From NCBI RefSeq assembly GCF_003050835.1, contig NZ_QAOJ01000002.1, positions 124,001 to 188,000 on the forward strand: a DNA stretch of 64,000 nt, written 5' to 3'. This stretch comes from Pseudomonas sp. GV071. GTDB lineage: Bacteria > Pseudomonadota > Gammaproteobacteria > Pseudomonadales > Pseudomonadaceae. Shown here in pieces: positions 53,305 through 63,398 of the stretch; within the stretch, counting starts at the first letter, position 1; each line of letters begins with the position of its first letter. A program made the translations under genes and the position numbers. The notes beneath the pieces are model-generated. The model was not told the DNA's origin. It ran no database searches and worked only from the letters and a program-made list of their open reading frames with translations.

Positions 53305-55335
53305 TCAATCGCCTGCGGCGACTTCTACCTGATTGCGACCCGCGCGCTTGGCGCGGTAAAGCGCCTGGTCGGCACGCTCGAAAACTTCGTCGCCCTTCTC
53401 GCCCTCGGCAAATGCCGTCAGCCCGCCAGAGATGGTGATGGTCACGCGCTCGCCCTTGAAGTGGAACGGGCAGGCTTCGATCGCCGAGCGCAGGGTTTCC
53501 AGCAGTTGCTGACCGCCGGCCAACGGCGTTGAGGGGATCAGCAAGACAAACTCTTCGCCGCCAAAACGCGCCATGAAATCGGTCTTGCGCAGGCGGTTGT
53601 TGAGCTCGCCGGCAATGATCTTCAACACCTTGTCGCCGGCCAGGTGGCCGTAGTTGTCGTTGATCCGCTTGAAGTGGTCGATGTCCACCACCGCCAACAG
53701 CAAGTCGCCGCCGTAACGTTGCCAACGCGCCACTTCCAGTTCCAGACGCTCAGCCCAGGCCGCACGGTTGGGTAAGCCGGTAAGCGGGTCGGTAAGCGCT
53801 TTCTGCCGCTGCTCTTCGAGGTGGTCGCGAAAGCCCTTGGCTTCCTGCTCCATGCTCGCCACCCGCTCCACCAGGGTTTGCAGGCGGCCGGCCACTTCCT
53901 GGTCGCGCTCATCGCGCTGCGACTGGTACTGCGACATGGTGCTGAGCAGCCCATCCAGACGGTTTTCCACCAGGTTTTTCAGGCTGCTGAGGTCGGTGGC
54001 TTCTTGCACGCTGTTGTGCAGACCATCGACCTGTTGGCGCAATTCGGTATCGAGTTCACGGGCCGCAGCCATCGATTCGCTGTAGCCCTGGTGGGCGTCC
54101 TGCAAACCGCCCTGGAAGGTCGCCAGGCGTTGGTTGAGTTGCGCCAGGTAGCCTTCGAACTCGCGCTGGCCGAGGTCGGCGACCGCCAGCATAAGCACGG
54201 CGAAATCATCCAGCACCGGCACCAGTTCATACAGGTTCAGCCCGGCCTGAATACGCACACGCAAGGCTTCGGCCTGGGGCTTGTGATGCTCGGGCACTGG
54301 CAGGTCGTCGAGCAAGCCCAACAGGGTGGCCTCGACGTGGGCGGCAATAGCGCTGTAACCCGCTTCCGGCGGTGGCGGAATGGCGAATTCGGGGTCGGCC
54401 AGCTCCTGCTCGGCGGTGGCGTGGATAGCCGCCGAGACGGTGGCACCTTCGGTCAACAGTGACGCCGACAGCGGCAAACTGTCCAGCGTCGACAAGGACG
54501 AAGCCGGGCGGGCGGCAACTCGCGCGGCGGCCAAGGCTTCGTTGATCGCGACGGTAGCCGCTTCGCTGCTGGTGGCCGGGGCGGAGGCCTGCACCGCAAT
54601 GGGCTCAAGGGTCGCGACGGCGGCGGCAGCTGGGGCCGATACCGGAGCGGGAGCAAGCGTCACGGCGGCGGCTGCCGGTTCAGCGGCAGGGGTTGGGGTG
54701 ACGGCGGGCGCAGACGCAATCGGCGCCGCGGCGCTGGCGACCGGCGACTGCGGCGCTGGCGTTTCAGCAACTGGCGCTGCAGCAGGGGTCTGCGGCGCAT
54801 CCTCGCTGCCGCCATCTCGGCCACCGAACAAACGTTGCAGCAAACCGGGGCGCGCCGATTCCGGCGCCTCCAGCACGGCCAACGCCTGGCGCTGCAAACC
54901 ACTGAGTTCGGACAGCAATGCCGGCAGTTCACGCACCTGGCTGGCACGGTTCTCCACTTGCTTGGTGAACTTCTTCAGCGGTTTGCGCACTTCGCTGGGC
55001 AGGTCGAGGGTCAGCAGCTGGCTCACCAGCCCACCCAGCGCACCGGTAACCTGCGAGGCGCGCTCGACGCGGCGCTGCTCGGAGTCAAGCACGGCTTTTT
55101 CCAGGCGCGGAATCAAAGCGGACAGGCCGGCGTCCATGTCGTCGCGGCGGACGATTTCACGCAGCTCGTGCATGCACTGGTCCACCGCCTTGTCGGTGCC
55201 CTCGGCAGCCAGCGAGCTGCGCACCAGGCCGCGACGCAGCAGGTCGAGGCGGTTGTCCCAACGACGCTCGAGTTTTTCCTGGTCCTCGAGGCTGCTCAGG
55301 TACTTCTCTTTCCAGCGCTGCGCGTCGTCACTCAT
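53305..55335 (-). CDS. dgcP: GGDEF diguanylate cyclase DgcP
   Basis: A 676-residue cytoplasmic enzyme making cyclic di-GMP. The N-terminal half is helical and charged (about 1-160), then a Pro/Ala-rich low-complexity linker (about 180-270), then coiled-coil-like helices. The GGDEF domain occupies the last 170 residues: [31 protein letters not shown], and the active-site FGGEEF at about 591-596. An RxxD inhibitory site (RKTD) lies five residues before it. P. aeruginosa DgcP has this length and the same dsbA neighbourhood, and is polar through FimV. The start overlaps the stop of the next upstream gene by four bases (ATGA). Confidence 0.92.
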   Translation of the reverse strand: MSDDAQRWKEKYLSSLEDQEKLERRWDNRLDLLRRGLVRSSLAAEGTDKAVDQCMHELREIVRRDDMDAGLSALIPRLEKAVLDSEQRRVERASQVTGALGGLVSQLLTLDLPSEVRKPLKKFTKQVENRASQVRELPALLSELSGLQRQALAVLEAPESARPGLLQRLFGGRDGGSEDAPQTPAAAPVAETPAPQSPVASAAAPIASAPAVTPTPAAEPAAAAVTLAPAPVSAPAAAAVATLEPIAVQASAPATSSEAATVAINEALAAARVAARPASSLSTLDSLPLSASLLTEGATVSAAIHATAEQELADPEFAIPPPPEAGYSAIAAHVEATLLGLLDDLPVPEHHKPQAEALRVRIQAGLNLYELVPVLDDFAVLMLAVADLGQREFEGYLAQLNQRLATFQGGLQDAHQGYSESMAAARELDTELRQQVDGLHNSVQEATDLSSLKNLVENRLDGLLSTMSQYQSQRDERDQEVAGRLQTLVERVASMEQEAKGFRDHLEEQRQKALTDPLTGLPNRAAWAERLELEVARWQRYGGDLLLAVVDIDHFKRINDNYGHLAGDKVLKIIAGELNNRLRKTDFMARFGGEEFVLLIPSTPLAGGQQLLETLRSAIEACPFHFKGERVTITISGGLTAFAEGEKGDEVFERADQALYRAKRAGRNQVEVAAGD

Positions 55336-56210
55336 GTCGGTATTTCCGCGAGGGAAGTGTTGGGTCTATCCAGATCACTGCACAGGCTATCGGGTAAACG
55401 AATTTCCACCGCCACCGGCAAGTGATCGGAAATCGGCTGGGCCAGTACGCGCACAGCCTCCAAGGTAAGGCTCGGGCTCAACAGAATATGGTCCAGGCAC
55501 CGTTGCGGCCGCCAGCTGGGGAAGGTGGCTTCCACCTGGGGCGCCAACAGGCCGAGATCGCGCAAGGGCGAGTTGAGCAGTAAATCAGAAGCGTGGGTGT
55601 TCATGTCGCCCATCAGCACCTGATGGCGATAATCGCCAATCAGATCACGAATATAGGCCAGTTGGCGGACGCGGGTTTTCGCCCCCAGCGACAAATGCAT
55701 CATCACCACCGCGAGTGCATCTTCACCTTCGCCAAAGCGCAGCAAGATCGCGCCACGACCGGGCGGGCCGGGCAGCGGGTGGTCTTCAATGACTGTCGGT
55801 TGCAAGCGGCTGAGCACGCCGTTGCTGTGTTGGGCCAGACGCCCGAGGTTGCGGTTGAGCTGCTGATACCAGTAAGGGAATGCGCCCAACTGCGCCAGGT
55901 GTTCCACCTGGTTGATATAGCCCGAACGGTGGCTGCCACCGTCGGCTTCCTGCAGGGCTACCAGGTCGTAATCAGCGAGCAGCGCGCCAATACGTTGCAG
56001 GTTGGTGGAGCGCCCGCCGTGCGGCAGCAGGTGCTGCCAGCCACGGGTGAGGTAATGGCGATAACTCTCGGTGCTATTGCCGACCTGGATATTAAAACTG
56101 AGCAGACGCAAACGCCCGTCTGCTGGCAGGCCGCCGGAGTCGCCGCACGCTGCATTGACCCGCGCGTCGCGCGGTCCTGCTACACGTGGCGTACCCCAGC
56201 GACGGAGCAT
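55332..56210 (-). CDS. endonuclease/exonuclease/phosphatase family protein
   Basis: A 292-residue protein with the EEP fold: [23 protein letters not shown] with the metal-binding Glu, [38 protein letters not shown] and the catalytic ISDHLPV. The substrate could be nucleic acid, lipid or phosphodiester. No signal peptide is evident. It starts 6 bases after dsbA and overlaps dgcP by four bases, so dsbA, this gene and dgcP are one operon. Confidence 0.88.
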   Translation of the reverse strand: MLRRWGTPRVAGPRDARVNAACGDSGGLPADGRLRLLSFNIQVGNSTESYRHYLTRGWQHLLPHGGRSTNLQRIGALLADYDLVALQEADGGSHRSGYINQVEHLAQLGAFPYWYQQLNRNLGRLAQHSNGVLSRLQPTVIEDHPLPGPPGRGAILLRFGEGEDALAVVMMHLSLGAKTRVRQLAYIRDLIGDYRHQVLMGDMNTHASDLLLNSPLRDLGLLAPQVEATFPSWRPQRCLDHILLSPSLTLEAVRVLAQPISDHLPVAVEIRLPDSLCSDLDRPNTSLAEIPT

Positions 56211-56216
56211 GGCGAA

Positions 56217-56855
56217 TTACTTCGCTGCGCGTTCTTTGGCGATCAGTTGATCAGCCACTTCCAGCGCCTGGTCCGGGCCGCCGGCCGAACCGATGTCGAA
56301 GCGGTATTTGCCGTTGACGATCATGGTCGGTACACCGCTGATCTGGTAAGCCATGGCCAGTTTCTTGTCTTTCTCAACTTGGCTCTTCACGCCGAAGGAG
56401 TTGAAGGCTTTGAGGAACTCGTCCTTGTCGACGCCTTGGGTGGCGAGGAACTCGGCCATCTCGTCAGGCTTGGCCAGTTTTTTACCTTGCTTCTGGATTG
56501 CGTCGAAAATGGCGGCGTGGACTTTGTCTTCAACACCCATGGTTTCGAGGGTCACGAACAGTTGGCCGTGGGCATCCCAGACGCCACCGAACATGGCCGG
56601 AATGCGGACGAAGTGAACGTCATCCGGCAGTTTTTTGATCCATGGGTTGATGGTGGGTTCGAAGTGGTAGCAGTGCGGGCAGCCGTACCAGAACAACTCG
56701 ACGACTTCGATCTTGCCAGGCTTGGAAACCGGAACAGGGCTGCTCAGCTCCACGTATTGCTTGCCAGCTTCAATCGGCTCCGCAGCAGTGGCGGTAGCAG
56801 TCATGCCGATCAAACTCGCGGTGGCGAGGACAGCACTGAAAATCAGGTTACGCAT
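56217..56855 (-). CDS. dsbA: thiol:disulfide interchange protein DsbA
   Basis: A 212-residue periplasmic oxidoreductase introducing disulfides into exported proteins. The signal peptide ends near residue 25 (TATAAE). The active site CPHC is at residues 59-62 (FWYGCPHCYHF) and the cis-Pro loop is SGVPTMIVNG. It has an AAGGAG site. The pilins and adhesin in this window, with their Cys pairs, would be natural substrates. Confidence 0.96.
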   Translation of the reverse strand: MRNLIFSAVLATASLIGMTATATAAEPIEAGKQYVELSSPVPVSKPGKIEVVELFWYGCPHCYHFEPTINPWIKKLPDDVHFVRIPAMFGGVWDAHGQLFVTLETMGVEDKVHAAIFDAIQKQGKKLAKPDEMAEFLATQGVDKDEFLKAFNSFGVKSQVEKDKKLAMAYQISGVPTMIVNGKYRFDIGSAGGPDQALEVADQLIAKERAAK

Positions 56856-56964
56856 GCTTTACTCCTTGGCGGATAAACTCGCCCGATAGCGAGCTGGATT
56901 TCGACCGATTGCCTTGCGGCGGGTTCCCGGCTGAGGGGCCAACATTGTAACGGCGGCCCCAACG

Positions 56965-56991
56965 AAAAAGGGTGGCTCTCGCCACCCTTTT
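56965..56991 (-). terminator. cytochrome c4 terminator
   Basis: AAAAA GGGTGGC tctc GCCACCC TTTT, 39 bases after the cytochrome c4 stop on the minus strand. It separates that gene from dsbA. Confidence 0.88.
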
Positions 56992-57029
56992 CTTCACGCT
57001 AATGCGTACCGGATATTACCGCTACGCGA

Positions 57030-57635
57030 TTAGTGCAGACCCTGGATGTAGCTGGATACCGCAGCGATATCCTTGTTGCTCAGCTTAGCTGCAATGCCGC
57101 GCATGATCATGTTGTCACCATCGTTGGTGCGATCACCCTCACGGAAGTTGGTCAGTTGCTTGGCCACGTAGGTAGCGTGCTGACCACCCAGGTGCGGGAA
57201 GCCGGCAGCGGCGTTACCCGAGCCGTCCGGCGAGTGGCAACCGGTGCACGCTGGCATGCCGGTTTCCAGGTTGCCGCCACGGAAGATGTCCTGGCCGCGT
57301 GCAACCAGTTTCGGATCGGCTGCGCCAACACCCATTTTCTGGCTGGAGAAGTAGGCAGCGATGTCTGCCAGGTCCTGATCGCTCAGGTTGGTCAGCAGGC
57401 CGGTCATTTCCAGCACGGTACGGTTACCGGCCTTGATGTCATGCATTTGCTTGAGCAGGTAGCGCTCGCCCTGGCCAGCCAGTTTCGGGAAGTTCGGTGC
57501 AGGGCTGTTGCCGTCGGCACCGTGGCAAGCGCCACATACAGCAGCTTTGCCTTGACCTGCAGCGGCGTCGCCTGCGGCATGAGCCATACCGGTGATGCCC
57601 AGGGTCAACAGCAGACTCACGAGTACTTTGTTCAT
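57030..57635 (-). CDS. cytochrome c4
   Basis: A 201-residue diheme periplasmic cytochrome. The signal peptide ends GMAHA (about 20). Two CxxCH heme sites are seen, AVCGACHGADGN and PACTGCHSPDGS, each followed about 50 residues later by an axial Met region. It carries electrons toward terminal oxidases. The monoheme cytochrome gene precedes it by 44 bases on the same strand. Confidence 0.94.
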   Translation of the reverse strand: MNKVLVSLLLTLGITGMAHAAGDAAAGQGKAAVCGACHGADGNSPAPNFPKLAGQGERYLLKQMHDIKAGNRTVLEMTGLLTNLSDQDLADIAAYFSSQKMGVGAADPKLVARGQDIFRGGNLETGMPACTGCHSPDGSGNAAAGFPHLGGQHATYVAKQLTNFREGDRTNDGDNMIMRGIAAKLSNKDIAAVSSYIQGLH

Positions 57636-57679
57636 CAGCTAATCCAATTACGGCTAAAGGGAGAGAATCAACGCGTGGC

Positions 57680-57970
57680 TTACTTGCTCATCCAATGGAT
57701 GATGGCTTGGAAGTCTTCGGCGCTACAGTCGGTGCACAAGCCGCGGGGCGGCATGGCGTTAAATCCATCGGTCACATGCTGCACCAACGTATCCATGCCT
57801 TGGGCCAACCGCGGGGTCCAAGCAGCCGTGTCACCTTTTTTAGGCGCCATCGGCAGTTGTCCATTATGGCAGGCTCCACAGGAACGGTTGAATACCGCTT
57901 CCGGGTCCTGGGCTGCATGAGCCATCGAGGACAACAACAGGGTAGTGGCTGCAAGCAGCAACAACTTCAT
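57680..57970 (-). CDS. small c-type cytochrome (c5-like)
   Basis: A 96-residue protein with a signal peptide (about 1-19, LLLSSMAHA), one CxxCH site ([12 protein letters not shown]) and an axial Met region ([14 protein letters not shown]). The two extra cysteines near the end (CTDC) are the pair typical of cytochrome c5 family proteins. It is probably cotranscribed with cytochrome c4. Confidence 0.9.
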   Translation of the reverse strand: MKLLLLAATTLLLSSMAHAAQDPEAVFNRSCGACHNGQLPMAPKKGDTAAWTPRLAQGMDTLVQHVTDGFNAMPPRGLCTDCSAEDFQAIIHWMSK

Positions 57971-58163
57971 CAGATCAACCTCATCAGTGAGGACCGTTTC
58001 GCGTTCTAAACGCGCGAAATCAGAAAATCCTTATAGCAATTCCTTGCCCTTATTCCGGACAAAGCGCACACAAAATCTGCGGCATTATATACTGGCGTCA
58101 CTGAAACGGAAGCGACACCGCACGCCGGGCCACTTGCTGGCACCCCCCTCACCGGAAAATTCG

Positions 58164-58799
58164 ATGCAATTCAAGAACCCCATAATCGGTCTGTGCCAAC
58201 AGGCTGCCTTCATGATCAGCGCCGCAAAGGTGGACCAATGCCCGGATGACCAGGGCTTTGAAGTGGCCTTTGCCGGGCGTTCCAACGCCGGTAAATCCAG
58301 TGCGCTGAACACCCTGACCCACGCAAGCCTAGCCCGCACGTCGAAGACGCCCGGCCGCACGCAGCTGCTGAACTTCTTCCGCCTGGACGAAGAGCGGCGC
58401 CTGGTCGACCTGCCGGGTTATGGCTACGCCAAGGTGCCTATTCCGCTGAAACTGCACTGGCAGCGCCACCTCGAGGCCTACCTGGGCAGCCGCGAAAGCC
58501 TGAAGGGTTTGATGCTGATGATGGACATCCGCCACCCCCTCACCGAGTTCGACCGGCTGATGCTCGACTGGTCTGCAGCCAGCGAAATGCCTATGCATAT
58601 CCTCCTGACCAAGGCCGACAAACTGGCCTACGGCGCAGCCAAAAACGCCCTGCTGAAAGTGCAGACCGACCTGCGTAAAGGCTGGGGTGATGGGGTGACG
58701 ATTCAGTTGTTCTCGGCGCCCAAGCGTATGGGTATCGAAGAGGCGCAAGCCGTGCTGGCGCGCTGGATGGAGCTGGAAGACACGCCGCCTGCCGGGTAA
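58164..58799 (+). CDS. engB: ribosome biogenesis GTPase EngB/YihA
   Basis: A 211-residue GTPase needed for 50S assembly. It has G1 [17 protein letters not shown], the G2 region [13 protein letters not shown]3 [11 protein letters not shown]4 LTKADKL and G5 LFSAPKR. ATG 58164 gives the family length. The terminator at 58809-58854 lies 10 bases after its stop and is shared with the opposing small RNA. Confidence 0.95.
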   Translation: MQFKNPIIGLCQQAAFMISAAKVDQCPDDQGFEVAFAGRSNAGKSSALNTLTHASLARTSKTPGRTQLLNFFRLDEERRLVDLPGYGYAKVPIPLKLHWQRHLEAYLGSRESLKGLMLMMDIRHPLTEFDRLMLDWSAASEMPMHILLTKADKLAYGAAKNALLKVQTDLRKGWGDGVTIQLFSAPKRMGIEEAQAVLARWMELEDTPPAG

Positions 58800-58808
58800 A
58801 TCGCAGGC

Positions 58809-58854
58809 AAAAAAAACCCCGAGCTTCGTATGGGGAGGGAGAGGCTCGGGGTTT
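58809..58854 (-). terminator. terminator of ersA, also facing engB
   Basis: On the minus strand CCCCGAGC - 19-base C/U-rich loop - GCTCGGGG is followed by eight T. On the plus strand only TTT follows the stem, so the main user is the minus-strand small RNA. Confidence 0.88.
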
Positions 58855-58940
58855 AAGGGTCTGAACCGCTAGGGCGGGGCTCAGATATCTGCCAACACTT
58901 AACACAACATAGGAGCACCGAAGGGCTTCATCAGCCATTC
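58809..58940 (-). ncRNA. ersA: small RNA ErsA (Spot 42-position sRNA)
   Basis: It lies between engB and polA on the polA strand, where E. coli has spf and P. aeruginosa has ErsA. An AlgU-type promoter ends about 8 bases before the proposed start at 58939-58940. A perfect stem with a U8 tail closes the RNA. Start to end is about 132 bases, the length I recall for ErsA. The terminator loop is C/U-rich (CUCUCCCUCCCC on the RNA), suited to pairing with G-rich ribosome-binding sites. The start point is inferred. Confidence 0.8.
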
Positions 58941-58946
58941 AGTAAC

Positions 58947-58974
58947 TCTGACCGCCCTGATTTACCGAAAGTTC
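58947..58974 (-). promoter_or_regulatory. AlgU (sigma-22) type promoter of ersA
   Basis: On the minus strand GAACTT (58974-58969), 17 bases, then TCAGA (58951-58947). The AlgU/RpoE consensus is GAACTT-N16/17-TCTGA, so only one base differs. It fits the envelope-stress control reported for ErsA. Confidence 0.8.
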
Positions 58975-59040
58975 ACTGCGGGTTTAAAACCCAATAGCGA
59001 TAAAAACCCTTCGCCTAATTCCAGTAGCTTCCTACCTAAG

Positions 59041-59073
59041 TGTTTTTGCTGCGTCGATATGCCGCAGCAAAAA
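59041..59073. repeat. hairpin after polA
   Basis: TTTTTGCTGCG and CGCAGCAAAAA around a nine-base centre. The T and A runs are on the wrong sides for a normal terminator on either strand. It may still stabilise the polA 3' end. Confidence 0.5.
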
Positions 59074-59081
59074 AGCCCGCA

Positions 59082-61898
59082 TCAGTGGGCTTCATCCCAG
59101 TTGGCGCCGACGCCCACTTCCACCAGCAATGGCACATCCAGTTCGGCCGCCGCACTCATGCGCTGACGAATTTCGGCGCTGACCGTTTCCAGCAGATCCT
59201 CGCGCACTTCCAGGACCAATTCGTCGTGTACCTGGAGAATGACCTTGGCATCCAGCCCCGATTCGCTGAGCCAATCGTCGACCTTCACCATCGCCCGTTT
59301 GATGATGTCCGCCGCCGTACCCTGCATCGGCGCGTTGATCGCGGTGCGCTCGGCGCCTTTGCGCAGACCGGCGTTTTTCGAGTGAATCTCCGGCAGGTAG
59401 AGGCGACGCCCGAACAGGGTCTCGACATAGCCCTGCTCGCTGGCCTGCTCGCGAGTGCGCTCCATATACGACAGCACGCCCGGATAACGAGCAAAGTAGC
59501 GGTCGATATACGCCTGCGATTCTTTGCGGTCGACGCCGATCTGCTTGGCCAGGCCAAAGGCGCTCATGCCATAGATAAGACCGAAGTTGATCGCCTTGGC
59601 TTTGCGGCGCATATCGGTAGTGACCTGTTCCAGCTCAACGCCAAATACCTCCGCAGCCGTCGCGCGGTGCACATCGAGGTTATCGCGGAAGGCGTGCAGC
59701 AGACTTTCATCCTTGGCCAGGTGCGCCATGATGCGCAGCTCGATTTGCGAGTAGTCGGCCGCCAACAGTTTGTAGCCCGGCGGTGCGATAAAGGCCTGAC
59801 GGATACGGCGACCTTCAGCGGTCCGAATCGGAATGTTCTGCAGGTTCGGGTCGGTGGAAGACAAGCGCCCGGTGGCCGCCACGGCCTGGTGATACGAGGT
59901 ATGAATTCGCCCGGTGCGCGGGTTGATCTGCTCCGGCAAGCGGTCGGTGTAGGTGCTTTTCAGCTTGCTCATGGAGCGGTACTGCATCAACACCTTGGGT
60001 AGTGGGAAGTCCTGCTCGGCCAACTCCGCCAGCACCGCTTCGGCCGTGGACGCCTGGCCCTTGGCGGTTTTGCTGAGCACCGGCATGCCGAGTTTTTCGT
60101 AGAGGATTACCCCCAGCTGCTTCGGCGAGCTGAGGTTGAATTCCTCACCGGCGATGGCGAACGCCTCGCGCTCGAGCTGAACCATTTTCTCGCCCAGCTC
60201 ATTGCTCTGCAGACCCAACAGGTTGGCGTCGACCAACGCGCCGTTACGCTCGATCCGCGCCAACACGGGCACCAGCGGCATCTCGATGTCGCTCAAGACC
60301 TTGGCCAGGCTCGGCACCGCCTGCAGTTTCTGCCACAGCACCTGGTGCAGACGCAGGGTGATGTCGGCATCTTCGGCGGCGTAGGGGCCAGCCTGTTCCA
60401 GGGCGATCTGGTCGAAGGTCAGCTGCTTGGCGCCTTTGCCGGCGATGTCTTCGAAGGCAATGGTGGTGTGGTCGAGGTACTTGAGCGCCAGGGCGTCCAT
60501 GTTGTGACGGGTGGCCACGGAGTCGAGCACGTAGGACTCAAGCATGCTGTCGAAGCGTACGCCGCGCAGGGTGATGCCGTTGTTCGACTCACCGTCGATG
60601 GCGCAGTTGGCGAGGATATTGATGTCGTACTTGGCGTGCTGGCCGACTTTGGCTTTGTTCGGGTCTTCAAGAATCGGCTTGAGCGCCTTGAGCACGGTGT
60701 CACGATCCAGCTGCGCCGGCACGCCCATATAAGAGTGGGTCAGCGGAATGTAGGCCGCCTCATTGACCTGCACGGCGATGGAGATGCCGACCAACTGCGC
60801 CTGCTGAGCATCCAGACCGGTGGTTTCGGTGTCGAAGGCGAACAGCTCAGCCTTGTTCAGCTTCTCCAGCCAGACGGCAAAACGCTCAGCATCCAGTACG
60901 GTTTCGTACTGGTTGGCGGCGGACTCAACGGCGGCAACGTTTTCCTCGGTCGCCGGCGGTTCGGCAGCCGGTGCATCGAACAGGCCGCCGGAGCGAATCG
61001 CGGCAATGCCGGCAGCTTTCACATCACGGGCCAGCTCATCAAGACCGGTCTTGAATTCCAGCAGCGCATACAGCTCGGCCAACGCCTCGCGATCCTGCTC
61101 ACCGGGATGCAGGCTGTCGATTTCGATATTCAGCGGCACGTCCAGTTTGATTGTCGCCAACTGATACGAGAGGAAGGCCATGTCCTTGTGTTCGAGCAGT
61201 TTGGCAGGCAGGTTCTTGGCGCCGCGAATCGGCAGCTCAGGCACTTTGTCGAGGTTGGCGTAGAGCACTTCCAGGCCACCACCGACTCCCACCAGCAGCC
61301 CTACGGCGGTCTTTTCGCCGACGCCAGGAACGCCCGGAATGTTGTCGACCTTGTCGCCCATCAGCGCCAGGTAGTCGATGATCAGCTCAGGACCGACACC
61401 GAATTTCTCTTTAACGCCATCAATGTCGTAGACGCTTCCGGACATGGTGTTGACCAGCGTAACGTGCGGGCAAACCAGCTGGGCCATGTCCTTGTCGCCG
61501 GTGGAGATCACCACGTCGCGGCCGGCCGCTGCGCATTGCCGGGCCAGGGTGCCGATAACGTCATCGGCCTCGACGCCGTCCACGCATAACAGCGGGTAAC
61601 CCAAGGCACGCACGCTGGCATGCAGGGGTTCGATCTGCACCCGCAGCTCGTCCGGCATCGACGGGCGATTGGCCTTGTAGTCGGCGAACAGCTCGTCACG
61701 GAAGGTGCCGCCCTTGGCGTCGAACACCACCGCGAACGGGCTTTGCGGGTACTGCTTGCGCAGGCTTTTGAGCATGTTCAACACGCCCTTCACCGCGCCG
61801 GTCGGCAGGCCTTTGGAGGTGGTCAACGGCGGCAGAGCGTGGAAAGCGCGATAAAGGTAGGACGAGCCGTCCACCAGGACGAGGGGAGTCTGAGACAT
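59082..61898 (-). CDS. polA: DNA polymerase I
   Basis: 938 residues from ATG 61898 (MSQTPLVLVDGSSYLYRAFH). The 5' nuclease covers about 1-270 (GVEADDVIGTLARQ, STGDKDMAQLV). The 3'-5' exonuclease (about 335-525) keeps its acidic residues (FAFDTETTGLDAQ, KYDINILA, AAEDADITLRLH), so proofreading should be active. The polymerase domain ends the protein (LLAADYSQIELRIMAHLAKD, AKAINFGLIYG, QVHDELVLEV). The frame runs open 48 codons further upstream, but that part is not homologous. Confidence 0.97.
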   Translation of the reverse strand: MSQTPLVLVDGSSYLYRAFHALPPLTTSKGLPTGAVKGVLNMLKSLRKQYPQSPFAVVFDAKGGTFRDELFADYKANRPSMPDELRVQIEPLHASVRALGYPLLCVDGVEADDVIGTLARQCAAAGRDVVISTGDKDMAQLVCPHVTLVNTMSGSVYDIDGVKEKFGVGPELIIDYLALMGDKVDNIPGVPGVGEKTAVGLLVGVGGGLEVLYANLDKVPELPIRGAKNLPAKLLEHKDMAFLSYQLATIKLDVPLNIEIDSLHPGEQDREALAELYALLEFKTGLDELARDVKAAGIAAIRSGGLFDAPAAEPPATEENVAAVESAANQYETVLDAERFAVWLEKLNKAELFAFDTETTGLDAQQAQLVGISIAVQVNEAAYIPLTHSYMGVPAQLDRDTVLKALKPILEDPNKAKVGQHAKYDINILANCAIDGESNNGITLRGVRFDSMLESYVLDSVATRHNMDALALKYLDHTTIAFEDIAGKGAKQLTFDQIALEQAGPYAAEDADITLRLHQVLWQKLQAVPSLAKVLSDIEMPLVPVLARIERNGALVDANLLGLQSNELGEKMVQLEREAFAIAGEEFNLSSPKQLGVILYEKLGMPVLSKTAKGQASTAEAVLAELAEQDFPLPKVLMQYRSMSKLKSTYTDRLPEQINPRTGRIHTSYHQAVAATGRLSSTDPNLQNIPIRTAEGRRIRQAFIAPPGYKLLAADYSQIELRIMAHLAKDESLLHAFRDNLDVHRATAAEVFGVELEQVTTDMRRKAKAINFGLIYGMSAFGLAKQIGVDRKESQAYIDRYFARYPGVLSYMERTREQASEQGYVETLFGRRLYLPEIHSKNAGLRKGAERTAINAPMQGTAADIIKRAMVKVDDWLSESGLDAKVILQVHDELVLEVREDLLETVSAEIRQRMSAAAELDVPLLVEVGVGANWDEAH

Positions 61899-62093
61899 GC
61901 GCAAGATCAACCTATTGGACGGGCCGTGGTGTACGGACAACGGAAAAATGTAGCGAGCAACGGGGGGTCGGCGCAACGACTGGCTTTTATAGTCGGAGGC
62001 CAACAAGTCAAACGCGCCTGAATGCCGCGTCAGTAGTTTCATTGCAGCCTGTTAGAATGACCGCACCGTTGACGACAAAGGGACAAGGTTACC

Positions 62094-62381
62094 ATGCGTA
62101 CACTTTCTAGCTTATTGCTCGCAGGCCTGCTCGCCGCTGGTGCAGTAAACGCCTATGCCGAAGATGAACCGGTGACGGGCGACCCCGACGTAACCATCCG
62201 CCAGGACGGCGACAAGATGATCCAGGAATACCGACAGAACGGCTTTCTGTACGCCATCAAAATCACCCCAAAAAACGGCAAGCCGTACTTTCTGGTGCGT
62301 GCCGATGGCAGCGATGGCAACTTCATTCGCTCCGACAATCCAGACATGCTGATTCCCGCCTGGGAAATCTTCAAATGGTAA
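62094..62381 (+). CDS. DUF2782 family exported protein
   Basis: A 95-residue protein with a signal peptide ending VNAYA (about 22). The mature part DVTIRQDGDKMIQEYRQNG then GFLYAIKITPKNGKPYFLV is the DUF2782 domain. It is small, periplasmic and of unknown function. It sits divergent from polA and upstream of thrB (59 bases), a conserved Pseudomonas arrangement. Confidence 0.88.
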   Translation: MRTLSSLLLAGLLAAGAVNAYAEDEPVTGDPDVTIRQDGDKMIQEYRQNGFLYAIKITPKNGKPYFLVRADGSDGNFIRSDNPDMLIPAWEIFKW

Positions 62382-62440
62382 GCGGCGCTTAATTAATCGC
62401 CGCTTTATTGCGGCCTCTCCAGGCAGTTGGCAGGTTCCCG

Positions 62441-63391
62441 ATGTCGGTATTCACCCCCCTCACCCGTCCCGAGCTCGAAATGTTTCTTGCGCCCTACGGG
62501 CTTGGCCGTCTGCGGGACTTTCAGGGCATCAGTGCCGGCAGCGAGAACAGCAACTTCTTTGTCAGCCTGGAGCAGGGCGAATTTGTCCTGACCCTGGTTG
62601 AACGGGGCCCCATTCAAGACCTGCCGTTTTTCATCGAACTGTTGGACGTACTGCACGACGCCGGCCTGCCGGTGCCCTATGCCTTGCGCACCACCGACGG
62701 TGAAGCGCTGCGCAGCCTGGCGGGCAAGCCGGCACTGCTGCAACCTCGACTGGCCGGCAAGCATGTGAGCCAGGCCAACGCCCACCATTGCAGTGAGGTG
62801 GGCAAGCTGCTCGGACAACTACACGGCGCCACGCGCGGCCAGGTGCTGGAGCGCAAAACCGACCGCGGCCTGGACTGGATGCTCAGCGAAGGTGAACAGC
62901 TGCTGAGCAAGCTGGAACCGTCCAACCAGACACTGTTGCGTGACTCACTGGCAGAAATCCAGGCTCAGCACGCGGCGATTCTCGCCCTGCCACGGGCCAA
63001 CCTGCACGCCGACCTGTTCCGCGACAACGCGCTGTTTGACGGTCCGCACCTGGCTGGCCTGATCGACTTCTATAACGCCTGCTCCGGGCCGATGCTGTAT
63101 GACGTCGCCATCGCTGTGAACGACTGGTGCTCAAGCGAAGACGGCACGCTCGACGCGCCGCGCGCCCGCGCACTGCTGGGCGCCTACGCCGCCTCGCGGC
63201 CGTTCACCCCGAGCGAAGCTGAGTTGTGGCCGGTGATGCTGCGGGTAGCCTGCGTGCGCTTCTGGATTTCGCGACTGATTGCTGCCGAGTCCTTCGCCGG
63301 GCAAGACGTACTTATCCACAACCCCGACGAGTTCCAGCGCCGCCTGGCGCAGCGACAGCACGTGCATCTGCCCCTGCCATTTGCGCTCTAA
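62441..63391 (+). CDS. thrB: homoserine kinase ThrB (APH-type)
   Basis: 316 residues. This is the aminoglycoside-phosphotransferase-fold homoserine kinase used by Pseudomonas, not the GHMP type. Motifs are ISAGSENSNFFV, the catalytic loop ANLHADLFRDNALFDG (HxD...N), and LIDFYNACSGPMLYDVA carrying the Mg-binding Asp. It phosphorylates homoserine on the threonine pathway. ATG 62441 sets the family length. Confidence 0.95.
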   Translation: MSVFTPLTRPELEMFLAPYGLGRLRDFQGISAGSENSNFFVSLEQGEFVLTLVERGPIQDLPFFIELLDVLHDAGLPVPYALRTTDGEALRSLAGKPALLQPRLAGKHVSQANAHHCSEVGKLLGQLHGATRGQVLERKTDRGLDWMLSEGEQLLSKLEPSNQTLLRDSLAEIQAQHAAILALPRANLHADLFRDNALFDGPHLAGLIDFYNACSGPMLYDVAIAVNDWCSSEDGTLDAPRARALLGAYAASRPFTPSEAELWPVMLRVACVRFWISRLIAAESFAGQDVLIHNPDEFQRRLAQRQHVHLPLPFAL

Positions 63392-63398
63392 CAGATAG

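Noticed and set aside
59041..59073. polA terminator
   Set aside because: The T run precedes the stem and the A run follows it on both strands, opposite to a rho-independent terminator.
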